A stretch of 64,000 nucleotides of DNA from Nitrincola iocasae (GTDB lineage Bacteria; Pseudomonadota; Gammaproteobacteria; Pseudomonadales; Balneatricaceae). Shown piece by piece: positions 7,238 through 16,182 of the stretch. The stretch spans positions 2,914,001 to 2,978,000 of the forward strand of contig NZ_CP044222.1 in assembly GCF_008727795.1 (NCBI RefSeq), given 5' to 3'. Under the pieces are notes generated by a model. It did not search any database, was not told the DNA's origin, and was given only the letters and a program-made list of their open reading frames with translations. Position 1 is the first letter of the stretch; every line of letters begins with the position of its first letter. Both the position numbers and the translations under genes were made by a program.

Positions 7238-9963
7238 GGGACACCTGACTTCATCAGACTATTAAGAAGTGTTGTTAGCTCTGTCACCTTGATTGGCTTA
7301 CCCAAATGACCATTCATGCCGGCTGACAAGCATGCTTGCTTGTCAGCCGGTAACACATTGGCTGTCATGGCATAGATAGGTGTGGGAGGCAACTGATGAC
7401 TTGTTTCATGCTCACGAATACTGCGGGTTGCATCAACACCGCCCATGATTGGCATCTGCATATCCATCAGCACCAAGTCGTAAGTGTTCTGCATAAACGT
7501 TTGCCAGGCTTCCAAGCCATTTTCCACCAGGGTAACGGTATGACCCTGTTTTGTTATAAGGGCGGTGATTAATTTTTGATTGACCTTGTTATCCTCTGCC
7601 ACAAGAATACTCAAGCACTCCGAAGCGTCAGCCACCCTTTCCTTCACAGGAACATGCTCAATTCCCTCCAGCATATTAAATAACTCAACAGGGGCGACAG
7701 GGTGTGTCAGCAACTGACTCACACCCAAGGTTTGAGCATCATTAATTTCAGATTCCGATACATGATCGGCGATCAGGATAATATTATGTTTCTTTATATC
7801 ATGCGCTATTAAATCATGAATTATCTCAACAGCACTAAAGTCACCAAAACAATTGTTAATTAAACATTTAACGTTCTTGTCACTAGCCAAATAAATATTT
7901 TCAACGAATTCAGTTCTATTATCAAAGTAGCTTATTTGCACATTTTTACTATCAAGACAGGCATTAACTACATTATTATTAATCTGTTTATCCAGTATAA
8001 AAACAGATTGGACTTCGACTGATTTCAGTATTTTCTTATTATACTCAGCCCCCTGACAAGGCAGCTCAAACCAAAAGCGGCTACCTTTGCCGACTTGACT
8101 GACTACGCCCATATGACCCTGCATCAATTCGATCAGCTTCATACATATCGACAGACCTAAACCTGTACCACCAAATGAGCGCGTAGTGGTATTATCAGCC
8201 TGCGCAAAGGCGTCGAAAATGAGGCGCTGTTTTTCCTTTGGGATTCCTATTCCCTGATCTGTCACATCAATATGCAGGTGTCCTGTAGCATGCGTATCTG
8301 CAGTCCAACGCAGCGACACAGTCACCTGACCGGCCTCGGTAAATTTAATCGCATTATCACAGATATTAACCAATACCTGCCTTAGCCGAATTGGATCGGC
8401 AATACAGATATCCGGGATATTCGTCGGCATATCCAGCCGTAGCGAAATCCCTTTTTTACGCGCGATAACAGCGGCAGGTTTAAGGCAATAGCATACCAAC
8501 TCTTTCAGCTCAAACTTAACAACTTCTATTTGTAATTTACCAGCATCAATTTTAGAGAAATCAAGAATATCATTCAGAATTGATAACAATGCCTGCGAGG
8601 ATGAGCGAACAACGTCGAGATAGCCTCGCTGAGTTGCGGTGAGTTGGGTATCTAAAGCAAGATCAGTCATGCCCATAATACCGGTCATCGGGGTACGTAT
8701 TTCATGGCTCATATTAGCCAGAAAGGCACTCTTTGTTTGACTCGCGGCTTCAGCTTCACGCCGCGCGTCTTCGAGAACAAGGTTCAGAGCAAAGAGTTCT
8801 TCATTACTGCTTTTAAGATCATGCTCTAGTTTTTTCTGTTGAGTGATATCTGTACGAATAGAGATAAACCTATCCATCTCACCGTCTGCATTATAGAGTG
8901 GCATAATAGTCGCCGTTACCCAGTAATACTCGCCAGACTTATTGATATTTTTTAATTCACCATGCCAGGCTTGCCCTGAACAGACCCGATTCCACATATT
9001 TTCAAACATGGCTTGTGCATGGTAACCACTATTGATTATTCGATGATTTTCACCAAGCAACTCATGGTCAGCATAGCCTGAAATTGTTTTAAAGTGCTCA
9101 TTAACATAAATAATGTCACCCTTCAGGTCTGTCATACTGACGATAGCATGCTGGTCTAGCGCCTTTTGCTGCTGCTTGAGCTCGGTTGTCGTTGCCTCCA
9201 ACTCACTGTTTTTAGTTTGCAGCAAGCTAAATACTTTACGTATACGGGAATCCATGTAAAACAACGCACTCACCGCAGCAGAAAATGCAAATAGTACAAA
9301 GCCAATCAGATAATATAATCGGTAGTCACTGCTATTCAACACCACCTCACTAGGTATTGATACTACCTGTATTCCACGTACATCACCTACTTTCCAATCA
9401 GTTTTTGGCGAATCTACATGATTGTTATGACAGGCCACACAGGTCTGCTGCATAATAATGGGAGATGCAAAACTCAACTCTTTACGATTTTGATCATAAG
9501 AAAAATTATAATATTCATCTGCCTGTTGATTGCGGATCACATTCAATGCTGCTAGATCAAACTCACTCAGAGTCCGTGAAGCCCTTTGCGGAAATGGAAA
9601 ATCACTGATCAGGCGTACACTGATATTTTCATCCTGAGAGCTCATGAACTCAACCAGGTCGATGGTCATCGTGGCCGGAATGGGAATGGCACCAGGCTGA
9701 TCACGGTAGTGCTCGGTCACTTCAACCCAAGGGTTTCCAATAACAGACTTCACGATCACATCGGTGTAAAAAGCACGGAACGAATCAACTGCTTTTGCAT
9801 AGGCTCTGGCTGAGCGCACCAGATGATCTTCTTCTGTACCTTTTACTACCCATATCCCTAAAACAACAAAAACCAAGGCACACAGAAAAGCTAATGAAAT
9901 CATTACCCAACGAAATTGAGTTCGTTGTTTTTCAAGCAATTGCTGCTGATTGTACTTTTTCAT
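7234..9963 (-). CDS. membrane hybrid histidine kinase with Tll0287-like haem-c sensor
   Basis: About 909 residues from ATG 9963; a GTG at 9978 would add five. TM1 is near residues 20-40 and TM2 near 214-236. The periplasmic part between them holds CVACHNNH (Cys175, Cys178, His179), the c-type haem motif of the Tll0287-like (DUF3365) sensor family. Then come a PAS domain (about 270-380), HisKA with His420 (NMSHEIRTP), HATPase with GTGLGLS, a degenerate receiver-like stretch, and a C-terminal receiver (LVLMDMQMPIMGG). It should sense redox state or a gas at the periplasmic haem and pass phosphate onward, probably to the response regulator with which it overlaps by four bases. It is the first gene of the operon. 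The degenerate receiver (about 7660-8040) is visibly AT-rich. Confidence 0.9.
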   Translation of the reverse strand: MKKYNQQQLLEKQRTQFRWVMISLAFLCALVFVVLGIWVVKGTEEDHLVRSARAYAKAVDSFRAFYTDVIVKSVIGNPWVEVTEHYRDQPGAIPIPATMTIDLVEFMSSQDENISVRLISDFPFPQRASRTLSEFDLAALNVIRNQQADEYYNFSYDQNRKELSFASPIIMQQTCVACHNNHVDSPKTDWKVGDVRGIQVVSIPSEVVLNSSDYRLYYLIGFVLFAFSAAVSALFYMDSRIRKVFSLLQTKNSELEATTTELKQQQKALDQHAIVSMTDLKGDIIYVNEHFKTISGYADHELLGENHRIINSGYHAQAMFENMWNRVCSGQAWHGELKNINKSGEYYWVTATIMPLYNADGEMDRFISIRTDITQQKKLEHDLKSSNEELFALNLVLEDARREAEAASQTKSAFLANMSHEIRTPMTGIMGMTDLALDTQLTATQRGYLDVVRSSSQALLSILNDILDFSKIDAGKLQIEVVKFELKELVCYCLKPAAVIARKKGISLRLDMPTNIPDICIADPIRLRQVLVNICDNAIKFTEAGQVTVSLRWTADTHATGHLHIDVTDQGIGIPKEKQRLIFDAFAQADNTTTRSFGGTGLGLSICMKLIELMQGHMGVVSQVGKGSRFWFELPCQGAEYNKKILKSVEVQSVFILDKQINNNVVNACLDSKNVQISYFDNRTEFVENIYLASDKNVKCLINNCFGDFSAVEIIHDLIAHDIKKHNIILIADHVSESEINDAQTLGVSQLLTHPVAPVELFNMLEGIEHVPVKERVADASECLSILVAEDNKVNQKLITALITKQGHTVTLVENGLEAWQTFMQNTYDLVLMDMQMPIMGGVDATRSIREHETSHQLPPTPIYAMTANVLPADKQACLSAGMNGHLGKPIKVTELTTLLNSLMKSGVP

Positions 9964-10307
9964 CAGATGATTTATCACCTTGTAAACACCTCAAAACAGC
10001 CGATCACAATCAGTAGCTATCCGAAGATCTGTGCCAGACCATCTTCATTGATTCACGGAGCCTGTCCGCATTTTGATTGCCCTTTCAGTTCCAAGTCAAT
10101 TCAATGTTCATTATTAGTCACAACTTACTTAAGTGCATTGTATACGGAATAATCAGAAAGCAATACTGTTTTCCGTTTTTTCCGCTTTATACTCGAGGTA
10201 TTTGACATGCAACAATTTATTTAAACAGCAGTTACACTATACTAACGACCAATATTGGTTAGTGAATTCAAATGCTGTTAGAACCAGCCCTGAAGGAGTA
10301 CCCGCTG
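9964..10307. other. divergent intergenic region
   Basis: About 340 bases separate the signalling operon (minus) from the binding-protein/GGDEF/EAL gene (plus). No credible small gene is visible on either strand. The plus-strand side holds a TATACT box and a palindrome, listed separately. I see no convincing -35/-10 pair for the minus operon, although the DNA around 10090-10200 is AT-rich and could hold one. Confidence 0.6.
10238..10259 (+). promoter_or_regulatory. TATACT -10 box with palindromic operator-like ACCAATATTGGT
   Basis: TATACT at 10238-10243 is a good -10 hexamer, but no clear -35 lies 16-18 bases ahead. The perfect 12-base palindrome ACCAATATTGGT at 10248-10259 sits where transcription would start, a position typical for a repressor site. 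The bound regulator is unknown. Confidence 0.35.
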
Positions 10308-13061
10308 TTGCACATACGGATCAAGCCTGCATTGCAGTTTTTTGGCTTGTTTGTCTCTTTACTGCTGATCAGTTGTGCACAACTTGTCGGTGCCGCTGAG
10401 ACAGAAAAATTGCGCATCGGCATACTGGCTTTCCGTAGCCTGGAATCGACGCAACAGCAGTGGCAGGAAACATTGAAGCACCTAGATCGTGTGCTCCCGC
10501 AGTATGATCTGGAGCTGCAGATTCTGTTCATGGACAGCATGACTGAAGCAGTTCACAAACAACAGTTAGACTTTATTCTCACCCAACCTGAACATTACAT
10601 TTTGCTGCGATCCTCTTCAGGGGTTTCAGCCTCAGCGACACTCATGCCGGTTTCAGACAAGCAACCTCTGGCCCGCTTTGCTGGCGTGATAGTGGCATTG
10701 GCTGATCGTCCGGAACTCAATAGCCTGGATGCGATACGTGGACAACGCGTGGCCGCCGTACATTCTCACTCCCTCGGCGCGTATCGCATACAGCACTGGA
10801 CGCTTAATCAAGCCGGCATACGCCTCCCTCAGGACGTTCAGAGTTTGACATTCACGGGCCAACCACAAGACAAAGCCATTGAGATGCTACTCAGCAGGCA
10901 GGTTGACGTAGCCTTTGTACGCTCAGGGGTATTAGAGTCAATGGTTCAGGCTGGCAAGTTATCTATGGATCAACTGCAAATTATCCATCCACAACAACAC
11001 GCTGAATTACCACTGATCCATTCAACCCCGCTTATTCCTGAGTGGGCTTTTGCTGCTATGCCCTCACTGGACCCATTAGTCGTTCGAGATGTAACCCAGG
11101 CACTTTTTACAATTTCACCTGACTCACTCGCTGCCCGCAGTGGTGGCTACTTTGGTTTTATACCACCGGTTGATTACGCTGGCCTGGAACACATCCTTCT
11201 GGAACTACGCGTGCACCCTGACCGTATCTCTCACTTCGATATGCGCGACTTTGTCGACAAGTATCTGTCTGAAATCATACTGGCATTGGTATTAAGTATT
11301 TTGATAGCCGCCACCTGGGTCAGCTACGATATTCGCCAGCGTAAAAAACGTGCGGCTAATCTGCGCATTGCCGCCGCCGCATTCAACACTCATGAAGCCA
11401 TCACCATCACTGATGAGAACAACCAAATTCTGCGTGTTAATGAGGCGTTTACCCGAATCACCGGATACAGCGAAGAGGAGGTAGTCGGTCACAACCCTTC
11501 CATTTTCAGCTCGGGTTACCATCATCAAGACTTTTATAAAGCCATGTGGCATGCGCTTAATACACAGGGCTACTGGGAGGGCGAAATCTGGAACCGACGT
11601 AAAAACGGAGAAATTTTTCCGGAACATCTCAGCATCACCAAAGTACCCGGTACACATGCGGTACAATTTAATTTTGTGGCATCCTTTTCCGATATCACTC
11701 AGGCGAAAGAGTCCAAAGAAATCATAGAACACCTTTCGCTCTACGACCAGCTCACCGGATTGGCTAACGTTGACCTTCTTCGTGATCGCATCCACTCAGC
11801 GTTGACACGCAGCAGTATGCAAGATCATAGTTTTGCATTGATATTAATCGATTTAAAAAACTTCAAACTGGTCAATGACAGCCTGGGACGACGGGCCGGT
11901 GATCAACTACTGCGTGAAGTGGCCACCCGCCTTACAGAAGCCTTACCGGTCTACTCCAGCCTGGCCAGACTGGCGGCTGATGAGTTTGTGATTTTGTGTG
12001 AGTTTCGGGAACATTCTGCTGAACAGGCATTGTTTGATATAGAACATCTGACCAAAGACTTGGAAAGAGTTTTCATGGTGCCCTTCTCCATTGAGGCTGA
12101 AGCGGTTTACACCCAGGCTAACATGGGTATCGTGCATTGTGCTGATGCCGACAGTACGGCCGATGAACTGCTAAAACGTGCCGATCTGGCCAAGAACCAA
12201 TCTAAATTTAACAGCCACAGCAGCATTAGCTTTTATGATCCAGCCATGCAGCAGCAAGTGGACCAGGTGGTGCAACTTGAAAATGATCTTCGCCAGGCTC
12301 TGGAGCATAATCAACTGCGGCTTTTTTTCCAGCCACAATACAATCAGCATCGGCAAATCACTGGGTGTGAGGCGCTCATACGCTGGGAACATCCCATTCG
12401 GGGATTAATTTCACCGGCCGACTTCATTCCTCTAGCGGAATCATCTGATTTGATTTTGCTAATAGGTGATTTTGTAATCGCCTCAGCCTGTCAGAAGCTC
12501 ACCATTTGGCAACAGCACCCCTTCACAGCAACCTGGACGCTGGCCATCAATATTAGCGCTCGGCAATTCCAGTGCAGTGATTTTGCCGAACGGGTACTTG
12601 GTCATATTACCGATACCAACGCACCAGCCAACCGGTTAAAACTGGAATTAACTGAAAGTCTGCTGATTGACTATACCGATGAGGCGGTTACCAAAATGAA
12701 CCACCTGAAGCAGGCTGGCATTCGCTTTTCTCTGGACGATTTTGGCACCGGGTTTTCCTCACTGTCCTACCTGAAGAAACTCCCTTTCGATCAAATCAAA
12801 GTGGATAAGGCCTTTATTCATGACCTGTTGAATAACCAGAGTGATGAAGCCATTATTCGCAGTGTGCTGGCCATGGGCGAGGCATTCGGCATGAATGTGA
12901 TTGCTGAAGGTGTCGAAACTGAGCAGCAACTGCAAAAACTTGAGGCACTCGGCTGCTATTTTTACCAAGGTTTTTATTTCAGTAAACCTTTGTCGGATAA
13001 CCAACTACTCACTTGTATTGCGCAGTTTTCAACAGAACCGTCTGACGACCTGGGCATCTGA
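10308..13061 (+). CDS. periplasmic-binding (PhnD-like)/PAS/GGDEF/EAL c-di-GMP protein
   Basis: About 917 residues from TTG 10308. I prefer this start to ATG 10272 because AAGGAG (10293-10298) precedes it by nine bases and the shortened N-terminus (HIRIKPALQFF) is a proper signal peptide, whereas the longer one adds acidic residues. A Leu-Ile-Ser-Cys near residue 23 could be a weak lipobox. Next come a PhnD/phosphonate-type solute-binding domain (about 35-310), a TM (about 320-345), a PAS domain, a GGDEF domain with signature AADEF (probably inactive) and an intact EAL domain (CEALIRWEHP near 687, ELTESLL, LDDFGTGFSSLSYL, KVDKAFIHD, EGVE). It is probably a ligand-controlled phosphodiesterase; the ligand is unknown. 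It stands alone between the divergent operon and luxS. Confidence 0.88.
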   Translation: MHIRIKPALQFFGLFVSLLLISCAQLVGAAETEKLRIGILAFRSLESTQQQWQETLKHLDRVLPQYDLELQILFMDSMTEAVHKQQLDFILTQPEHYILLRSSSGVSASATLMPVSDKQPLARFAGVIVALADRPELNSLDAIRGQRVAAVHSHSLGAYRIQHWTLNQAGIRLPQDVQSLTFTGQPQDKAIEMLLSRQVDVAFVRSGVLESMVQAGKLSMDQLQIIHPQQHAELPLIHSTPLIPEWAFAAMPSLDPLVVRDVTQALFTISPDSLAARSGGYFGFIPPVDYAGLEHILLELRVHPDRISHFDMRDFVDKYLSEIILALVLSILIAATWVSYDIRQRKKRAANLRIAAAAFNTHEAITITDENNQILRVNEAFTRITGYSEEEVVGHNPSIFSSGYHHQDFYKAMWHALNTQGYWEGEIWNRRKNGEIFPEHLSITKVPGTHAVQFNFVASFSDITQAKESKEIIEHLSLYDQLTGLANVDLLRDRIHSALTRSSMQDHSFALILIDLKNFKLVNDSLGRRAGDQLLREVATRLTEALPVYSSLARLAADEFVILCEFREHSAEQALFDIEHLTKDLERVFMVPFSIEAEAVYTQANMGIVHCADADSTADELLKRADLAKNQSKFNSHSSISFYDPAMQQQVDQVVQLENDLRQALEHNQLRLFFQPQYNQHRQITGCEALIRWEHPIRGLISPADFIPLAESSDLILLIGDFVIASACQKLTIWQQHPFTATWTLAINISARQFQCSDFAERVLGHITDTNAPANRLKLELTESLLIDYTDEAVTKMNHLKQAGIRFSLDDFGTGFSSLSYLKKLPFDQIKVDKAFIHDLLNNQSDEAIIRSVLAMGEAFGMNVIAEGVETEQQLQKLEALGCYFYQGFYFSKPLSDNQLLTCIAQFSTEPSDDLGI

Positions 13062-13118
13062 ATACCGTCCGAGCGGCGTATATGCTACATTGTATGCAAA
13101 TGAAATCAGGAGTTTCTT

Positions 13119-13643
13119 ATGCCCTTACTCGACAGTTTTCGTGTGGATCATACCCGTATGCAGGCCCCTGCGGTACGTACTGCCAAAATGATGCAAACCC
13201 CATCCGGGGATCCAATCACTGTGTACGATCTGCGTTTTTGTATTCCTAATCGTGAAATCTTATCCGAAAAAGGTATCCACACCCTGGAGCACCTGTTTGC
13301 CGGCTTCATGCGCAACCACCTGAACAGTGACCTGATTGAAATCATCGACATTTCGCCTATGGGTTGCCGCACTGGTTTTTATATGAGCCTGATAGGGACC
13401 CCGACAGAACAACAGGTTGCGAATGCCTGGACCGCTGCCATGCAGGATGTACTTGAGGTTAAATCGATGGAAGAGATTCCGGAGCTGAATGCCTATCAAT
13501 GTGGCACCTATACGATGCACTCACTCACAGAAGCACAGCAAATCGCTGCTGATATCATCAGTCGGGGAGTGGGCGTAAACAGTAACGATGAGCTCTACCT
13601 GAGTGAGGAATTTTTACAGGAAAAAGAAACGCAGGCTGATTGA
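13119..13643 (+). CDS. luxS: S-ribosylhomocysteine lyase LuxS
   Basis: A 174-residue LuxS. It cleaves S-ribosylhomocysteine to homocysteine and DPD, the precursor of autoinducer-2, as part of the activated methyl cycle in the cytosol. The metal site is complete: His54 and His58 (IHTLEHLFAGFMR) and Cys128 (NAYQCGTY), with the catalytic cysteine at Cys83 (MGCRTGFYMS). Length matches the family. The start at ATG 13119 has AGGAG at 13108-13112. It is monocistronic here; no pfs or lsr genes are present. Whether AI-2 is used as a signal or is only a by-product cannot be told from the sequence. Confidence 0.98.
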   Translation: MPLLDSFRVDHTRMQAPAVRTAKMMQTPSGDPITVYDLRFCIPNREILSEKGIHTLEHLFAGFMRNHLNSDLIEIIDISPMGCRTGFYMSLIGTPTEQQVANAWTAAMQDVLEVKSMEEIPELNAYQCGTYTMHSLTEAQQIAADIISRGVGVNSNDELYLSEEFLQEKETQAD

Positions 13644-13652
13644 GGCCTGCGT
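13629..13652. terminator. hairpin at the luxS stop, possible terminator for the opposite strand
   Basis: ACGCAGGC (13629-13636) and GCCTGCGT (13645-13652) form an 8-bp stem around a loop that contains the luxS stop codon. There is no T-run on the plus strand, but on the minus strand the stem is followed by TTTCTTTTT. It may therefore end transcription arriving from the GNAT gene rather than from luxS. Confidence 0.4.
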
Positions 13653-13768
13653 TGCAGTGAGTTGCACCACCGTCCTGGGGTGTAACTCAGATCTCCTGTT
13701 GAATCTCGCTGAAGCGATTCGTTAAACAGAATTCTATCAAAGAAAAAACAGAAAAAACAGAATTATTT

Positions 13769-14248
13769 CTAAATTTTCTTTTCCCAAAACTGCGCATTAC
13801 CAGCATCAGGATCAAGCTGATAAGGCTTGTAGCCCAGACGGCTGTAAGCATTTCTGGCTATTTCATTTCCTTCCAGTACCTCCAGTGTCAGCTTGCAACA
13901 TCCCTGTGTTTTCGCAAACGTTTCTGCCGCTTCAAACAAAAGACGTGAAATACCCTGGCCACGGTAAGGGCGACTGACCACCACATCATGAATATTCAAC
14001 AGGGGTTTAGCCGCAAAGGTAGAGAAGCCTTCCACTGTATTCATTAAAGCCACAGGTTCTGTACCTGAAAACCCAATAAAGCTATGCAAGTGAGGCCTTT
14101 TTTGCATCTCGGTAACAAGGCTGTTAACCGTCTGCTCCGCTAAAGGCTCTCCTCCACCCATAGGATCGCAAGCATATTCACAAAGCAGCTGCAGCAACGC
14201 ATCGGCATGCTCAGGATGGGTGAGATCAGCTTTTACAATTGTTATCAT
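13769..14248 (-). CDS. GNAT family N-acetyltransferase
   Basis: A 159-residue GNAT-fold protein. The acetyl-CoA pyrophosphate-binding segment is VVSRPYRGQGISRLLFEAA (about residues 90-108), followed by a motif B-like stretch (LTLEVLEGNEIARNAYSRLG) in which the N..A.....G pattern is typical. It should transfer an acetyl group to an amine on an unknown small molecule or protein. It lies alone on the minus strand, converging on luxS and diverging from radD with a 70-base spacer. Substrate cannot be assigned. Confidence 0.88.
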   Translation of the reverse strand: MITIVKADLTHPEHADALLQLLCEYACDPMGGGEPLAEQTVNSLVTEMQKRPHLHSFIGFSGTEPVALMNTVEGFSTFAAKPLLNIHDVVVSRPYRGQGISRLLFEAAETFAKTQGCCKLTLEVLEGNEIARNAYSRLGYKPYQLDPDAGNAQFWEKKI

Positions 14249-14318
14249 GGTTGATTGCTTCCTGTATTCATATATAGCGAATCCTCGACGATGCCACTTG
14301 CAGCATACAAGGCCTTGA

Positions 14319-16055
14319 ATGCAACCGATTATACTACGTAATTACCAGCGGCAGGCAGTCGAAGCAACGCTGAGTCACTTTAGACACAGCTCAGAATCGG
14401 CTGTAATTGTATTACCGACCGGTGCTGGCAAGAGTTTGATCATTGCCGAACTGGCGCGTCTTGCTCGCCAACGCATATTGGTGCTGACCCATGTCAGGGA
14501 GTTGGTCGAGCAAAACCATGCTAAATATGCCGCACTAGGACTACAAGCCGGTATTTTTTCGGCTGGATTGAAGCGTCGGGACCATCAGCACCAGGTTACT
14601 TTTGCCAGCATTCAATCCTTAGCCGGACACACCCAGTCATTTAGTGGAGCCTTCTCACTGGTAATTATTGATGAATGTCATCGTGTCAGTAACGATGAAG
14701 ACAGTCAGTATCAGCAAGTGCTGACGCATCTGCGCCAGCATAACCCCGCTTTAAAATTACTCGGTCTCACCGCTACCCCCTATCGGCTGGGTGAAGGCTG
14801 GATCTACCGCCGGGATTATCGTGGCTTTGTCAGAGACACACTCAGCGCCACCTTTGAGCATTGTATTTATGAGCTGCCCCTCAGCCAGCTTATTCGCGAA
14901 GGTTATTTGACCCCACCGGTTTGTATTGATGCAGCCACTCGCCATTATGATTTTTCCCAGCTCAGTAACGAGTGTGCAGGTGATTATGACACCGAAGAGG
15001 TTAATCGGCTGCTACACAAATATCCTCGGGTCACCCGGGCTATCTGCGAAGAGATCGTAGAACAGGCCGTCCGACGCAAGGGAGTAATGATTTTTGCTGC
15101 CAGCATTGAGCATGCTGAAGAAATTCTGAGCTACCTGCCGCGGGCACAGGCTTGTCTGATCACCGGCAATACAGACACAGTCGACCGGGATCAGATGCTG
15201 CAAGCCTTCAAACAACAGCAGATCAAGTATCTGGTTAACGTTTCAGTTCTGACGACCGGGTTTGATGCGCCTCATGTGGATTTAATTGCCATTTTGCGCC
15301 CGACCCGCTCGGTCAGCCTGTATCAGCAAATTGCCGGACGAGGGCTGCGACTCTTTCCCGGTAAATCCGACTGCTTAATCATAGACTATGCCGCTAATGG
15401 TTTTAATCTGTTTAGCCCCGAGGTCGGTTCTCCCAAACCAGCAGCCAATACCGAGCCGGTGCAGGTATTTTGCCCGGAATGTGGTTTTGCCAATACCTTC
15501 TGGGGACGCACCGATGACCAAGGCCAGGTTGTGGAACACTTTGGTCGCCGTTGCCAAGGCCTGGTGGGTGAATCCCTGGATAATCAGTGCCATTTTCGGT
15601 TCCGTTTTCGCGAATGCCCGCAATGCAACGCAGAAAACGATATCACTGCAAGACGCTGTGAGCAGTGCAAGAGTATACTCATTGATCATGACGACCTGTT
15701 GAAACGGGCATTATCGTTGAAGAATGCCCGAATTCTCCGCTGTGCCGGTATGACATTCACCCTACAGGATGAACGTTTGCGAGTGACCTACCATGATGAA
15801 GAGGGTGAAACACTCAGTGAATATTTTGACTTGAGCCAACCGGCTCAGCAGAAGGTTTTTAATCATATATTCAGGCGTAGACATGACGACAAACCGCGCA
15901 GCAAAATCAACTCAGCACAACAGGCACTGGCCTTTGCAACTCAGTTAAAACACCCTGACTTTGTCATCGCCAGACAACACAAGCACTACTGGTCTGTGAG
16001 TGAAAGAGTGTTTGATTATGTCGGCAAATACCGCAAGGCTTATGAGTTATACTAA
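14319..16055 (+). CDS. radD: RadD-type superfamily 2 DNA helicase/ATPase
   Basis: This 578-residue protein has the size and layout of E. coli RadD (YejH, 586 residues), a protein that helps RecA-dependent repair and crossover processing. Walker A is PTGAGKS (about 32-38), motif II DECHR, motif III LTATP, and motif VI QQIAGRGLR. The C-terminal part has two zinc-ribbon-like Cys sets (CPECG, then CPQCN...CEQCK), as in RadD. The ATG at 14319 has AAGG six bases ahead. After the stop, a 6-bp stem (CTGCGT/ACGCAG, 16061-16079) lacks a T-tail. I am confident of the family; the only close alternative is a generic DEAD/DEAH helicase. Confidence 0.9.
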   Translation: MQPIILRNYQRQAVEATLSHFRHSSESAVIVLPTGAGKSLIIAELARLARQRILVLTHVRELVEQNHAKYAALGLQAGIFSAGLKRRDHQHQVTFASIQSLAGHTQSFSGAFSLVIIDECHRVSNDEDSQYQQVLTHLRQHNPALKLLGLTATPYRLGEGWIYRRDYRGFVRDTLSATFEHCIYELPLSQLIREGYLTPPVCIDAATRHYDFSQLSNECAGDYDTEEVNRLLHKYPRVTRAICEEIVEQAVRRKGVMIFAASIEHAEEILSYLPRAQACLITGNTDTVDRDQMLQAFKQQQIKYLVNVSVLTTGFDAPHVDLIAILRPTRSVSLYQQIAGRGLRLFPGKSDCLIIDYAANGFNLFSPEVGSPKPAANTEPVQVFCPECGFANTFWGRTDDQGQVVEHFGRRCQGLVGESLDNQCHFRFRFRECPQCNAENDITARRCEQCKSILIDHDDLLKRALSLKNARILRCAGMTFTLQDERLRVTYHDEEGETLSEYFDLSQPAQQKVFNHIFRRRHDDKPRSKINSAQQALAFATQLKHPDFVIARQHKHYWSVSERVFDYVGKYRKAYELY

Positions 16056-16152
16056 AGACACTGCGTTTTATTGACGCAGCACAACCAAGCGATCGATGGT
16101 GAGTTGAATTCTTCCCACACAAACAGGATCATGAAACGGTAATATTAATGCA

Positions 16153-16182
16153 GGGCCACACCAGGCCCAGGAGATACGCTTG
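16153..16182 (+). promoter_or_regulatory. ribosome binding site setting a TTG start, with hairpin directly upstream
   Basis: AGGAG at 16169-16173 lies six bases before TTG 16180, the frame of the cytochrome c peroxidase; the next ATG (16195) would be 21 bases away. A GGGCC/GGCCC stem (16153-16168) abuts the SD and could protect the message or affect initiation. Confidence 0.55.

Noticed and set aside
11292..11795. 167-codon minus-strand frame within the PAS region
   Set aside because: Shadow of the PAS-GGDEF coding strand.
13699..13720. Second stem after luxS (GAATC...GATTC)
   Set aside because: Needs a bulge, has no T-tail and no clear role.
16061..16079. 6-bp stem after radD as terminator
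   Set aside because: Short stem without a T-run on either strand.
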